Assembly (NCBI GenBank): GCA_033980235.1
Contig: CM067077.1
Span: forward strand, 7,000,602 to 7,064,601
Length of the DNA stretch: 64,000 nt
Direction: 5' to 3'
DNA from: Diadema setosum
Lineage: Eukaryota > Echinodermata > Echinoidea > Diadematoida > Diadematidae
Shown: in pieces, positions 38,988-53,900 of the stretch
Position numbering within the stretch: position 1 is the stretch's first letter
How the letters are laid out: each line of letters begins with the position of its first letter
Notes under the pieces: model-generated
Told to the model about the DNA's origin: nothing
The model's database searches: none
The model's input: the letters and a program-made list of their open reading frames with translations, nothing else
Program-made: the position numbers and the translations under genes

Positions 38988-41900
38988 CCCCCCCCCCCCA
39001 CACACACACACATACGCATAACTTACCAGTCATACCCATCCCACCAAAGCTTAACACCGGAGGAACCACCCCGAGTCCGGGGCGACAATCTGTGACGGGG
39101 CGACAATCCGTGTCGCAACAATTTTTTTTTTTTTTTTGCCAACACGGATTGTCGCCTTCGAGGTCAAAAACTGGGAACTGCACAAGCGTCACGGATTGTC
39201 GCCAGGCGACAATCCGTGACGGGGGCGACAATCCGTGCCGCCAGCGCCCGTCACGGATTGTCGCCCCGATCAGGAGGCGACAATCCGTGTAGGGGCGACA
39301 ATCCGTGTCGCAACAGACCTGTTAAGGCTGTACGCTCACACACGTTTGTACGTGCAGTTTAAGACATTCTTAAGTCATTCGTTTAAAAAAAAGAATACAT
39401 TTTTTATATGTTTTGGCTGGCGGTGAAAATAAAAAAGAAAAAAAGCACACTGCCGTGTACTGTTGAAAATTCTAAGACTATTAAAAAATTGATACTGTCA
39501 AAATGTGCTATAATATCTGTCACTTCAAGTATTGTGAACAAACAGTCAATTTCACTGAAAAAGTAAAAAAAAAAAGCGTCCTGTGGTGGCACGTAGTCAT
39601 ATTTCTCTATCTTACGTTTCCCGTTAACTCATCTCCATGATCTACATCCACTATCGCAATATAGGTTTTCCCATTTATTTTCAAACTTTTTTTCGATCAT
39701 TTTCGTTAAATTTTCATTCGTATTCGTCTCATATCTCTATCCGGTGTGATTTTTCCAGTCATTCATGTATTTTTTTTCTTTAACCGTTCACATTCTACGT
39801 TCAGGAGTTAACATACATACAAGTGCCCTCCCCCCCCCTCCCACACACACACAGAACCACAGATACAGACACACACGCAAGCAATCCGAGTACACACTGA
39901 TACAAACAGACGTACTGTCTCCCAAACGAAAACACTGACAAACGATTTCTAGGCAAACATGATTTAAAGACAAAATTAAGTGTAGAATTGTCGCCTGTTT
40001 AATGTCAAAGAATGGATAACATAATTATGTTTGCTGCTTTCCAGGGTACAAAATTTAAAGTTATATCATTATTATGTAGTGAGCGTAGACTGGAGTTAAG
40101 CTGCAAATCGAAAACCAGTCAACTCATTCTAACAAATGAATTTCCATTACCCTCAAGCAAACACGCGGAGGAAATGGAATTCTTATGATCTTTACTTGTC
40201 GATACTCTTGGCCATGCCATTGTTTCGTATCAAGGTATAAACAGCAAGTACCTGGAATTGTGAAATTATTGTCAAAACGTACATCTTGATATATACTATA
40301 TAATTTTCTTCTTTCTTTTTTTCCGCCAACTTCTAGCTTATTGCCCTGAACCGGTAGAAGGCTTGGTTATCCAGCCTCCCTCGGAAATCACCCTGGGCGG
40401 CGTCCTTTTCTACGAAGACGGGGACATAATCACCTTTTCGTGCGAGGATGGATACGAGCCAATTAACTGTTCTATTCAGAGCTGCAGCAGTGAATGCATC
40501 GATGGGAGTTGGAACTCAACGATTCCTACTTGTCAGAGTACGACCTACCATAGTGCGGCTTGCAGCTGCTATTACTAATGCAATAAAGTCACTATAAATT
40601 TGCAGGTTTTTTTTATTTTTTTCGCTATATTGTTTCAATCATTCTTATAATTTTAATTGATTTTTTTTTTGTCGTGGCTTTGAGCTGAAATATACGTAGC
40701 TTGCCATATTCATCATTGCTGTTCATGTTGTATCACCCCTAAATGTAATATTGACCGAATATGTAATACTTTTTAACCCTAAATGTAATATCGACCCTAA
40801 ATGTAATACACCTCAACCCTAAATGTAATAACAACCCTAAATGTAATACACCTTAACCTTAAATGTAATAACAACCCTAAATGTAATACATTTCAACTCT
40901 AAATGTAATATCGACCCTAAATGTAATACATCTTAACGCTAAATGTAATATCGACCCTAAATGTAATACATCTTAACGCTAAATGTAATAACAACCCTAA
41001 ATGTAATACATTTTAACGCTAAATGTAATAACAATCCTAAATGTAATTCATGTCATCTCTTAATGTGATACATCTTGACGCTTAATGTATTTACCACCCT
41101 AAATGTAAAAACCTCATTATAGAGAGTGTAACCAACGCAGAATATCGGGCAAAAAGTCAGGGGGTATATGAAGGGGATATGAGGCAACTTTTTATAGCAC
41201 TCTTGAAAGAGCAGCAATAGCTGCTTAGATTTGTTTTTGTTGTTTACTCAGGTAAAGATCACACAGTCTTATTAATTCCTTTGTTTGCTTCAAAGTTAAT
41301 TAGTTACATTCGACATAGTTTTTCTGTTTAATCTATACCTTTATCATACAATCACATAAACATTTTGTATTCCAATCTTCATTCAGTGTTCATGTTTGTT
41401 TAAAGTTTTGATGAAAAAGAAAAAAAAATGGGCAAAAATTCTTTGCAAGGAAATTCTGAATATGAATAATATTGCAAAAAAAAAAAACATATACCTACTG
41501 ATGAAACGGGATGATAAAGCGAGTAGATTGAGAAAATTAGAAAATAGAAAGATTTAGAAAGATTTCGCAAATTTTTTTTACGAACCATCATTATCTATGT
41601 AATGTTTTCGATGACGAAATATCTGTCACACATTGACATGGCAGCAAATCACTGTCCGAAATATTAGCCTCATGACATTGTTCACGACTCCTGGTAATCA
41701 CGACTATACTTACACGAAACTGGGACAATAATTGGTCTTGGGGAGGGTACACGAAATAAATTAAAAAATGCCAGTAAAGCAAAAAGAAATAGATGTCTTT
41801 TTTATCATCTTTGAGTCACCATTTATATTGACTTTCCTATGATATAAGAATGTATGAGTAAGGCAAACTGACTTAACTTTTGCCCATTTTTTTTTCTTTT

Positions 41901-44900
41901 TCAACAAAACTCTAAGCAATAATGAACACTGAATAATGATTGGAATACAAAATGTTTATGTGATAGCATGATAAAGCTAATAGATTTAAGAACTATGTCA
42001 CATGGACCTAATTAACTTTGCAGCAAACGATAGATTTAATAAGACTGTGTGATTTTACCTGGTTAAACAACAAAAACAAGTCTAACCAACTATTATCGTT
42101 CTTTTAAGAGTGCGAGAGAAAGTTGCGTCATATCTCCTTCGTATACCCCCTGACATTTCGCCCGATATTCTGCGTTGCTTACCCTCTCTATAATCAGGTG
42201 TATACATTAAAGGTTGTAATTACATTAAGCGTTGAATATATTATATTTGATAGGGTTGACATGAATTACATTAAGGATTGTTATTACATTTAGCGTTAAA
42301 ATGTATTACATTTAGGGTTGTTATTACATTTAGCGTTAAGATGTATTACATTTAGGGTCGGTATTACATTTAGCGTTAAGATGTATTACATTAAGGTCGA
42401 TATTACATTTAGGGTTGAAATGTATTACATTTTGGGTTGTTATTACATTTAGGGTTGAGGTGTATTACATTTAGGGTCGATATTACATTTAGGGTTGTTA
42501 TTACATTTAGGGTTGAGGTGTATTACATTTAGGGTCGATATTACATTTAGGGTTAAGATGTATTACATTCAGGGCGATATTACATTTAGGGTTAAAAAGT
42601 ATTACATTTAGGGTCGATATTACATTTAGGGTTGACATGTATTACATTTAGGGTCGATATTACATTTAGGGTTGTCTCCGGTTATTACATTTAGGGTTAA
42701 AATGTATTACATTTAGGGTTGACGCGATTATTACATTTAGCGTTAAAATGTATTACATTTAGGGTTATTATTACATTTAGGGTCGATATTACATTTAGCG
42801 TAGATATTGCATTTAGGGGTGATACAAATGTATTTAAGTTATTGGAGTCGACAATTTTTGTATGTGCGTACTTTCATTTTATTCTAGGAAAAAGTAACGT
42901 ATATAAGCGCTGAACGCATCTGTAATCATCACTTACAATGTGCTTACAGCCAATATTGTTGCTTCCTCTTTAACTTCTTTACAAAATAACTGCCATTACA
43001 AAATTGCCCTCTTTGACAGGCACAGCAACTGGGTCCTATTTAGATACTACTATGGCAACGCCCGTATCTATGACAACGGTAATGACGTCAGATGCCTACA
43101 CCAAGACGACGGTAGTCGGTGAGACAAATTATTTATTTGTTTTGCTTTTTTCCTTAACGCTGTATCGTTTGTGTAAAATATTTCTCATGAATTATGAAAT
43201 AAAGAAGATGGAAGATTCAAATGTTCATAAAGCAGAATGATTCATGACGGAACGCACTGGTGTATTTATATAATGGGATCAAACATTCTTTTGACATTAT
43301 CTGTTAAACAAGTCAAGTCATGCAAAGGGGATGTTTACTTTGATGTTTGTTGGCTACATCGATGTGACGCATTAAGAGGCATTTTGTATCCACTATCTAT
43401 TTACGCACATTTTTTTTTTTTTCTGAGCAGTTTTTCTACAACCCTTTTAGGGGGTGAGCAGAACGATCAGCTATGTCTCAGAGGCACCTTTTCATTTCTT
43501 GAAATCCTTTGCATACTCTTCACTTCCAAGTCTAATAACTTTTGAAAAGATATTGCTACTGCTTTGAAAGTTGGTATTAATCATGGACAGAATTTGTTAA
43601 GTGAGCATGCTTTTAATTTCAACTTAAACTGATAATCCCTTCATTGTTGTTGCCCCGGTGGTTTACATCCTGTGTTTTGCCCCTTTCATCGCACAGCTAG
43701 CACGGCTTGGTAAAGATTAAACGCTTCAATAGACCTTATACTTCAGAGCCTCTTTTCTCGGTGCACACTTTTCCATAGTGTGTGCTTCCTTTCCAGTATT
43801 TAGATAGGTTAAGGGAGTCCATTTCAATTGAGCTATACATCATTTTAAAGCTGAGAGTCTGCTCTTCCAGAATCTCTACGTCTGGCAACTTTTTGTTTGT
43901 TTTGTGGTGGAGGGTCACATATAGTGAAAAAAACATGTCTTTGTTTATTTTGCCATAACTCTCTAAAACGTCTGGTAATCCTATGTTTTTATTGTATATT
44001 ACGAAGCATATGAATTGTAAATAACATTTCAAGTATTAATATTTCGCGGAAAACTCGATGACGTCGTCATTTCGTCACCTGAAATAAAAAAAAGTGGAAT
44101 TATTTTTTTTTAGGTACTGTTCCTAACATTCATTTCCTGGTATCTCTGTTGTTTTAGCTCAATATTATCCCAAATTCGAATATGTTGTACTTTTTACATT
44201 TTTCTTTCAAGTCCATGTCATTGTTTTGCAATAGATCGTCATCATACTGGAAATTGTGACTAAAGGCAAGGTATCAAAATCAGCCAAGTTTACGTGTTAT
44301 ATCTATGGGAGGTGATTTTTTTTTTTAAACCATACATTGACTTGATAACGTTAAAGCACCTTTACCTCGGCTGATATTGCTTTATTTCCTCTGAAACTTA
44401 AGTATGCTGTAGCTGAGACAATAACCGGCAGTAATTGTGCATTTTTATTCAAATCTCCTCATCAGGTTGACAATTTTGCAGCTTAAAACTGAAAATGAGA
44501 ATGGAATGTGGACGAAACGATTCCTGATTTATCTGTCACATATAAGCTTACGTTCCTCATATTTTCTCGTCGAGACGTATGGCTGAGAGGTTTAAGGCGA
44601 CGTCGTTGCACACGTACGGGCTGGAACCCCACAAGAGCATGAAACAAAATACTTTTATCTTTTCTTTTTTTTTTCTTCAATGTAGTATCATACCTTCGTC
44701 CATGTAGAAATCACGTTCGCATGTAAACGTACCCATACGCACACACACACACACACACACACATCCTTTTGTTTTGTGATGGAGACCACATTGCTTCGGC
44801 TGGAAACTTCGACTTGAAAATACAAATGTTAAAGTGAAGGTGACTCTTTAAAGACGTTATCGCCATGTTTGATTTCTGTTTCTTTAATTTTTTTTTTTTT

Positions 44901-47900
44901 TTTTTTTTTTACGCCGACACACGCATGAAAATTTCACTTGGTTACATGACAGCAACAATTTCATCTGAATTATGTGGGACTGTATAAAGAACTGGACTTC
45001 ACGAATGTTTGTCAATATTACTTCAAATCGCTATCTAACATAATTTTCGTTGTTGATCACTGAAAATGAGCATGGAATCTGGACGAAACGATTCCCGATT
45101 TATCTTTGCAACTGTATATTGATCGAATCCACGCGGCCAGTTGTGGGAAGTTGAATAGCGCCATCACAGTCAATCGCAGTCACTTGAAGACGTATCCCGC
45201 CAAAAATTTTAATATCAAAGTACATTTGTGTTGTGTATAGTATATAAATTTAAGTTTCGCATGCGATTTTCAGGAGAGCCGTGTGGCATAGTTGCTTAGC
45301 GCGCTGCGTGTTCATAATGTCATACCGGAAGGCGAGAAGTTCAAGCCCCACATGACTTCTTCCTTTTCTTTTCTTTTTTTCGGCAGTACACCTTCACTCC
45401 GATGTCATTTATCGTATTATTTCATCAAGTATACGCAACCCCCTGAACACAGCTAGCCTATTTCCCTTGTTTTGTATGGGAATTTGGAGGTTGGGTTTGC
45501 TTCATTAATTTTGTCACACGTAATGCTGTAAATTGCCCCTTGAAAGAGTGCCCCGCTTGCCACCTTTCGTTTTGTGTTTCCTTTTCTCTTCATTAATTTT
45601 GTTCTTGTTATACTGTAACATGATAGGTAGGAACGTGTACGTTTACATAACTGGCAGGTATGAGAACTGAATTAATGAACTCTAGTCCAGGTGTATGGCG
45701 TCTCGCTCATCTCTTAGAAATTCCAGGTTATTATTGTTGGCATCCGGGACAATAGAACAGATCAGTATCAAACTGGAATCACCCTATAAAGCAATGTGGT
45801 AAGCGTTCAATTTATTGCATTATTTTTCTTCTTTAAAGTCAATCACTACTGATAGAGTTACACAATATAATATGGCACGTTCCACTGGTAGATTAGGAAA
45901 AGGGAAGTTAATGCACGATGCGATCCCATGTGCATGAGTGCTACCATTGATTTCAGAGACGTCATTGTGGTGTGGTACAGGTGGTGGTAAAGGAATCATT
46001 GCTTTTAAATTAATGAGACAATCATTACTTGCATCAAGACCTTATTCCCATCTAGAATAAAATGCATGTTCGTGCGGGCGCTTTTGTTATCCTGACGTGG
46101 ACATTTTCTTTTTCTTTTCTTTTTTAATTCAAGAATGTTATATTTAAAGTTGTTTCTTTCACCTAACCTTTTTTTTTTTTTTTTTTTGTGGATGTTCCGT
46201 TCCCCGAGTAGTAGAGCAGCGATTTAAGTTACGGTTTAATGCATATTGTTTAGCATCTTCTCTGACATTAAGTTGATGGTTTTTAAATTTGACATTGTCT
46301 GTCCTCTATTTGTCTGTTTATGTAAAAAAAAAAAAAAAAAAAAAAAAACCTGCTATAACATGTAATACATTTGCTTCACTTGTCACACGCAAGGTTATAA
46401 ATTGCAGTTGTGCAGTTTAACTTTTGCCACCTCTCGTTTTCTCTTCCCTTTTCGCTACGTTTGTTTTTGTTATACTGTAGGTGGGAATGTGTGTATTTAC
46501 ATAACACCAACTTGAGTGGGAATAGGCGTTTTCACATCAGCCCGATGTTTCCAAATAGCGCGCAATTTTCTCACTTGGGAAATTAACCCGATCACAAAAT
46601 AGCGCGCTATTTGATAATGTGAACACAAATTAGCGCGCTAATTGTATCGCTCTGTTCGAGAAAATTTCTCTAGTCCATCTCGGGAAATTTCTGAAATAGC
46701 GGGATTGTAGCGCGCTATTTGATAATGTCAAAACGACTCGAGATATGCATCCCATCATGCCTGGCGTGTGTGACCCGATCGATCGAGGCAAACTGCACAC
46801 AAATCATGAGGAATTTTTGAGAGGGCACACACATTACTGATGCTGTTTGCACACACTCAGCTGTCGAAGTAGCTCGAAAAAAATACGTGCTAATTCTCTT
46901 CGGGCTGATGTGAATTAGAAATGAAATAGCGCGCTAAATCGCAATCGCTAAAAATATTTCGAGCTTTGATTTTAATCGGGCTGATGTGAAAACGCCCAGT
47001 GAGAACTGAATTATTTAATTCTAAGCCAGGTGTATAGCGTCTCACTCATCTCTTTAGGCGTTTTCACATCAGCCCGATGTTTCGAAATAGCGTGCTATTT
47101 TCTGACTTGGGAAATTAACCCGATCACGAAATAGTGCGCTATTTGATAATGTGAACACAAATTAGCGCGCTAATTGTATATCTCTGGTCGAGAAAATTTC
47201 TTGAGTCCAACTCGGGAAATTTCTGAAAAAGCGGGATAGTAGCGCGCTATTTCATAATGTGAAAACAACTCGAGAAATTAGCGCGATGCATCCCATCATG
47301 CCTAGCTCGTGTGACCCCGATCGATCAAGGCAAACTGCACACAAATCATGAGGAATTTTTGAGAGGGCACACACATTACTGATGCTGTTTGCACATACTC
47401 AGCTGTCGAATTAGCTGGAAAAAAAATACGTGCTAATTCTCTTCGGGCTGATGTGAATATGAAATGAAATAGCGCGCTAATTCGCAATCGCTAAAAATAT
47501 TTCGAGCTTGGATTTTTATCGGGCTGATGTGAAAACGCCTAGTGAGAACTGAATTATTTAACTCTAAGCCAGGTGTATAGCGTCTCACTCATCTCTTTAG
47601 GCGTTTTCACATCAGCCCGATGTTTCGAAATAGCGCGCTATTTTCTGACTTGGGAAATTAACCCGATCACGTAGCGCGCTATTTGATAATATGAAAATAA
47701 CTCGAGAAATTAGCGCGATGCATCCCATCATGCCTAGCACGTGTGACCCCGATCGATCAAGGCAAACTGCACACAAACCATGAGGAATTTTAGAAATTGC
47801 ACGCATTACTGATGTTGTTTGCACATGCTCAGCTGTCGAATTAGCTCGAAAAATTTTCGGGCTAATTCTCTTCGGGCTGATGTGAATAAGAAATGAAATA

Positions 47901-50900
47901 GTGTGCTAATGCTCAATCGCGAATAATATCTCGAGCTTGGATTTTTATCGGGCTGATGTGAAAACGCCTTTTATATTTCAGGTTGTTATTGTTTGACCTA
48001 ATAACGGAGTTATAGACAGGTTTTATGTTGCTATAGAGGTATCTTGTGCCACATGAGTGGAAGGAATCACTGTTTAGTATTAGTAATGAACTTTTTCATG
48101 TCCCTCCCTGCCAATTACAGTTTGTTTAAAGGGGTTGTGTGTCGATCTGCCAAAGAAAAAGAAAAACTTTTATTTTCGTCATGGCTGTTTCTCTATACGT
48201 AGCCGTAGGTGATGGGTGTTGTTGGCATCTGGGCAGTGAAGAACAGAGTATCAGGCTATAATCCCCCTGAGTTGTACGTGCTAAGCGTTCAATTTAATAT
48301 ATCTTTTTTATGTAGTCAATCACTGCTCATGGAGTTACAGAATTATGTTATGACACGTTTCACTGGAAGTTTGTAAAGCAAAGTTTATGGACTATGCAAG
48401 CAATGGTACATGATTAATACCATTGATTTCAGAGGGAAATTATGGTATGCCTAAATGTAAGGGTGTCATTGCTTTGGAATTGCTGAGACAATATGCTTGG
48501 CACTCCTCCAACTTCTAATTGCTCCCTTTAAAGAGTGTCGGTCACGGGTGAATGATCGTCATGATTCATCTTTCACGTAGAAGCTTACGTTCCACACTCT
48601 TGGTTCGAGAAGACTTACCGTTTAGTTACGATGTTAGAAGCGATGTCTCTTTCTTTATTTTAATTGAGGTAATGCTGCTTTCGTCCAGGTACAAATTACA
48701 TTGTCATATATTAAACAAACACACACTCATTGTATTTGCCTTTGTTTGCATTGGGCCCTTCATTGCTTTTACTGTGGAAAATTTCACAGGCTTGTAACTG
48801 TAAGAGCTTTCTTTATTTTTCTTTTTTTTTTCTTAGGAAGTTCAGCTCCACTCCGATGCATTTATTGTACTATTTCATCAAGTATACGCACCCCACGAAC
48901 ACAAACACGCAATTTCCCTTGTTTTGTATCGGAGGTTAGAGTGTTTCTATTGCTCATGGGAATTTTTGTTTATCACCAAATTACAATTCATTCAGCCGAA
49001 CATGGATACTCAAGCAGCAGTGCCCTTAAAATGGGTCAGTAAGTAGTTACAATATAGCACCATAATTTGTCCAGGTATAAATCCCAATGTCGTGAAAAGA
49101 CACACACTCGCTGTATTTTCCTTTGTTTTGTATTGGACGCTTCATTGCTTTACTGCTGGAAAATTCTACAGGCTTGTAGCTTTAAGAGCTCTCCCATAAT
49201 GACACGATTAGATAGAGCAGTTTTTGGTCATGCAAATAAGGGTCAAAGTTCATATTTGAAAAGACCAATATTAAAATCAAGATGATCTTTGACACACTTT
49301 ATTGTCGTGTTTCAATTTGTTCGTGTCAAGGACGACATGGTACAGATACACTGTACTAAGAAATCCTGTTGATCTAAGTAGGCCTACTTGCACACGCAGA
49401 CACACGTGCGGGACTTTCCATGTGGTTTGCCATTGTTAAAAACAGTTTGATCTGAATTATAAAGGTACAAAAAATTCGACTTTACTAACATATTATTGCA
49501 GCAATATAACTTAAAGTCGCTTTATTTCATTGTTTTCGTTGTCGATCACAGGTGACCGATATCGGATGACTCCCAGCGTATCACCTAACTTGTCTTTTAC
49601 AGTGACGAGGTTCATGTCTCGTTGATATTTGTTTTTTTAAAGTGTTTATTGGTTTTATACGTCTTGCATTGTTCCAAAATCTCTTAAAATAACTGTCATT
49701 AAAATGGAATGTTTGTATTTTGAATGTCTCAAGAATTTACATAGTTACAGATCGCGTAACATTTATGTGATTAATTGCCTGCCTTTTCTAACATTGGGAA
49801 AGGAGGTCAATATTTCCCCTTAATAGAATGGCTACATATATCAAGTGTCCAGGACAATTTAACAATAAAATGGATCAAGCATTTTTACTGAGATAAAACA
49901 CGGACCTCTCTTAGAAGTAGAGGTTTTCATGTTGGAAATCAAAAAATCTTTTTTAGTTACAACAGAAGCTAGTTCCACGGATCAAACGACTTATGAAACT
50001 ACAGTAGCAACAACGTCAGTAACAACTCCAGTAGAAACTACACTTCAAACAACCGAAGCTACTACTGCTTTCACAACTGCTCCTCAAACAACTATTAAAA
50101 CAACTGTTAAAACTACGGAAGCCACTCCTGAGGTTACAACTGCTCCGGACACAACAATCAAAACAACTCTTCAAACAACTCTCCACACAACATCAGCTAC
50201 TACAGAGTCAACAAGTGCTCCTTCTTCAACATTAGCTACAACGGTCCCCGACACAACGACAGGTAAGTAATTTCGAGAAGATTGTGAATTGATCTATAAC
50301 TTTGAAAGAAGATGATACCTAACTTTTGTATATTTCTTATTGACAGCATATTGCTTTTATATGTCTTGCGTTGTTTAAAAATCTCTGAAAAATAACTGTC
50401 ATTAAAATGAAATGTTCGTATTTTGAATGTCTCAAGAAATTACATAGAAGCTGATCGCGTGACATTTATGTTATTATTGCCTGCCCTTTTTAACATTGGG
50501 ACAGGAGGTCAATATTTCCCCTTTATAATAAAATGGCTGCATATGTCAAGTGTCCAGGACAATCGAACAACAAAATGGATCACGCATCATTATTGTGATT
50601 AAACACGTTCGTCTCTTAGAAGTAGAGATATTTATCTTGAAAATAAAAAAAAACTCCTTTTTTTAGTTCCAACAGAAGCTAGTTCCACTGACCAAACGAC
50701 TTATGAAACTACAGTAACAACAACTTCATTAACAACCCCGGTAGAAACTACACTTCAAACAACCGAAGCTACTACTGCTTTCACAACTGCTCCTCAAACA
50801 ACTATTGAAACAACTGTTGAAACTACGGAAGCTGCTACTGAGGTCACAACTGCTCTGGACACAACAATCAAAACAACTCTTCAAACAACTATAGCCACTA

Positions 50901-53900
50901 CTGAGTCCACTACTGCTCCTGAAACAACTATAGAAACAACTCTCCACACAACATCAGCTACTACAAAGTCAACAAGTGCTCCTCTTTCAACAGTAGCTAC
51001 AACGGTACCCGACACAACGACAGGTAAGTAATTTTCGAGAATATTGTACATTGGTCTATACCTTTGAAAGAAGATGATACCTAACTTGTTGATATTTGTT
51101 TTTTACAGCGTTTATTGCTTTTATATGTCTTTCTTTGTTTCAAAATCTCTTAAAATAACTGTCATTCAAAGAGAATGTTTGTATTTTGAATTTCTCAAGA
51201 AATTACACAGATACTGATCGCATAACATTCATGTGATTAAAAGCTTGCCTTTTATAACATTTGGAAAGGATGTCAATATTTCCCCTTAAAAGAATGGCAA
51301 CAAAAGTCAAGTGTCAAGGACAATCACACAATAAAATGGACCACGCATTATTATTGTGATTAAACACGTTCCTCTCTTAGAAGGAGAGATATTTACCTTG
51401 GAAATCAGGAACTCTTTTTTTAGTAACAACAGAAGCTAGGTCCATGGACCAAACGACTTATGAAACTACAGTAGCAACAGCGTCAGTAACAACTCCAGTA
51501 GAAACTACACTTCAAACAACCGAAGCTACTACTGCTTTCACAACTGCTCCTCCAACAACTATTGAAACAACTGTTGAAACTACGGAAGCTACTACTGAGG
51601 TCGCAACTGCTCCGGACACAACAATTAAAACAACTATTCAAACAACTAAAGCTACTACTGAGTCCACTACTGCTCCTGAAATAACTACAGAAACAACTCT
51701 CCACACAACATCAGGTACTACAGAATCAACAAGTGCTCCTCTTTCAACGGTATCTACAACGGTCGCCGACACAACGACAGGTAAGTATTTTTCGATAAAA
51801 TAGCATATTGATCTACAGCTTTGAAAGATGATGATGCATATCTTTTTGACATTTCTTTTAATTGCGTTAATTGCTTTGATATGTCTTTCGTTGTTTTAAA
51901 CTTTCTTGATATTACTGTCATTAAAATGAAATCTCGTTAGTTTGAAAGTCTCAAGAAATTACATAAATACTGATCACGTTACATTATGTGATTAATTGCC
52001 TGCCTTTTCTAACATTAGGAAAGGAGGTCAATATTTGCCCTTTACAGAATGGTTATATTTATGTTAAGTGTCCACGACCAGTTCCAAGACTATCGAGCAA
52101 CAAAATGGATCACTCATTATTATTGTGATTAAATACGTTCCTGTCGTAAAAGTAGAAATATTTATGTTGGAAATCAAAAATTGCTCTTTAGTTACAACAG
52201 AAGCTACTTCCACGGACCAAACGACTTATGAAAGTACAGTTGCAACAACGTCAGTAACAACCCCGGTAGAAACTACACGTCAAACAACAGAAGCTACTAC
52301 TGCTTTTACAACTTCTCCTCCAACAAGTATTGAAACAACTGTTATTCAAACAACTGAAGCCACTACTGAGTCCACTACTTCTCCTGAAACAACTATCCAC
52401 ACAACATCCGCTACTACAGAGTCAACGAATGTTCCTCCTTCAACATTAGCTACAGCGGTCTCCGACACAACGACAGGTAAGTATTTTTCGACAAAAGAGA
52501 ACATTGATATTCACCTTTGAAAGATGATGGTACCTATCTTTTTGATATTTCTTTTAAACCGCGTTAATTGCTTTGATATGTCTTTCGTTGTTTTAAACTC
52601 TCTTAATATTACTGTCAGATAAAATGGAATCTTGTCATTTTGAAAGTCTTCCGAAAATACATAGATACTCATTGCGTAACATTTATGTGATTAATTGCCT
52701 GCCTTTTCAAACATTGGGAAAGGAGCACAATATTTCCCCTTTATAGAGTGGTTATATATAATCATGTGACCGTGCATTACAAAACGAACAAAAAGTCGCA
52801 AACAATGATTTTGTTTGAGAACTGAAAATAGGTGAAATGGGTCAACCTAGCCGATCTTGATTTTTTCATATTTTCTGGAAGACCAAGTCTTCTTCTACAT
52901 TATGCTAAAATTTGGGATCATAAAACGGGCAGGAAAGTTGTTTTCTAGCAGTTTATCTCGAACATTTTTTGGCAGAATAGTGTGATTAAGTGTGTCTTTA
53001 GAGTCCTCTTTTCATTTCTTATAAAAACCTTGTACTCACTCTCCACTTTCAACTCCTATAACCTTTGAAGGGATGGCGGTACTGCTTTGAAAGTTGGCAT
53101 CAATTAAGGAAAAAGTGTGTTAATAAGGCATGCTCAATTTCAGTTTGATCTGATAATCCCTTCATTGTTGTTACACCACTGGTTTACATACTGTTTTTTT
53201 TTTTGTCCCATTCATCGCACAGCCAGCATGGCTTGGTAAAGATTAAGCGCTTGAATAGACACTGTACTTTAGAGCCTCTTTTCTCAGTTCACACTTTCCC
53301 TGAGTGTGTGCTTTCTTTCTAATATTTAGATACGTTAGGAGAGTCCATTTGATTTGAGTAATACATCATTTTAAAGCTTAAAGTCTGCTCTTTCAGAATA
53401 TGTTCTTAACTAAAATTTCATGTCTGGCGACTTTTTGTTTGTTTTGTGGTGCAGGGTCACATATGATAAGTGTCCAGGATAATCGAACAACAAAATGGAT
53501 CTCTCATTAGGTGATAATCACCTATTGTGTTTGCTCGAAATTCCCATTTCTTTCTGACGAATTTTGTGAACAAAATATCTCAATGATGACTTGACCAATT
53601 CACATGAAATTTTCAGTCATCATATCTCATGTCAATATCTCAGTACAGCAAGATTTTCATGGCAATAACTTATCTGTGCCGTCATTGTGATTTTCAATGA
53701 TCGATCATAACTTCATAACTAAATGTCATTTCTTTACCATTTTCGGTAGACATAAAGTTCAAGTCACGTCTGATCATCCTGTGCTATGGTAATTACACAG
53801 GTCACCATGATATGCGCGGACGCCTGCATCAAAAAAAATTAAAATGCTCAAAACGACTTCCCGACCGGTTTTCTCGAGGTTTCAGACAATATAAGCGTAC

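Larger units (their letters stand above)
49629..52755 (+). repeat. Tandem intron-plus-exon units of the mucin region (four complete, fifth broken)
   Basis: Exon starts are spaced 710, 757 and 768 bp apart, and the introns align too (CTGTCATTAAAATG, AATTGCCTGCCTTTTCTAAC, AGTGTCCAGGACAAT). Intron sequence of a fifth unit begins near 52535 and stops at the MITE at 52764; its continuation (AGTGTCCAGGATAATCGAAC) resumes at 53468, but no fifth exon follows. Confidence 0.85.

Noticed and set aside
44560..44640. Functional tRNA at 44560-44640 and 54705-54790
   Set aside because: A- and B-box-like motifs are present but the arms do not pair; better read as SINE heads within a segmental repeat.
46525..47968. 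CRISPR-like array (repeat-spacer-repeat)
   Set aside because: Repeats are 370-480-bp TIR elements and the spacers are identical host DNA; the sequence is eukaryotic.
50729..51704. Minus-strand Ser/Cys-rich ORFs
   Set aside because: Antisense shadow of the Thr-rich mucin exons; no splice or start support.
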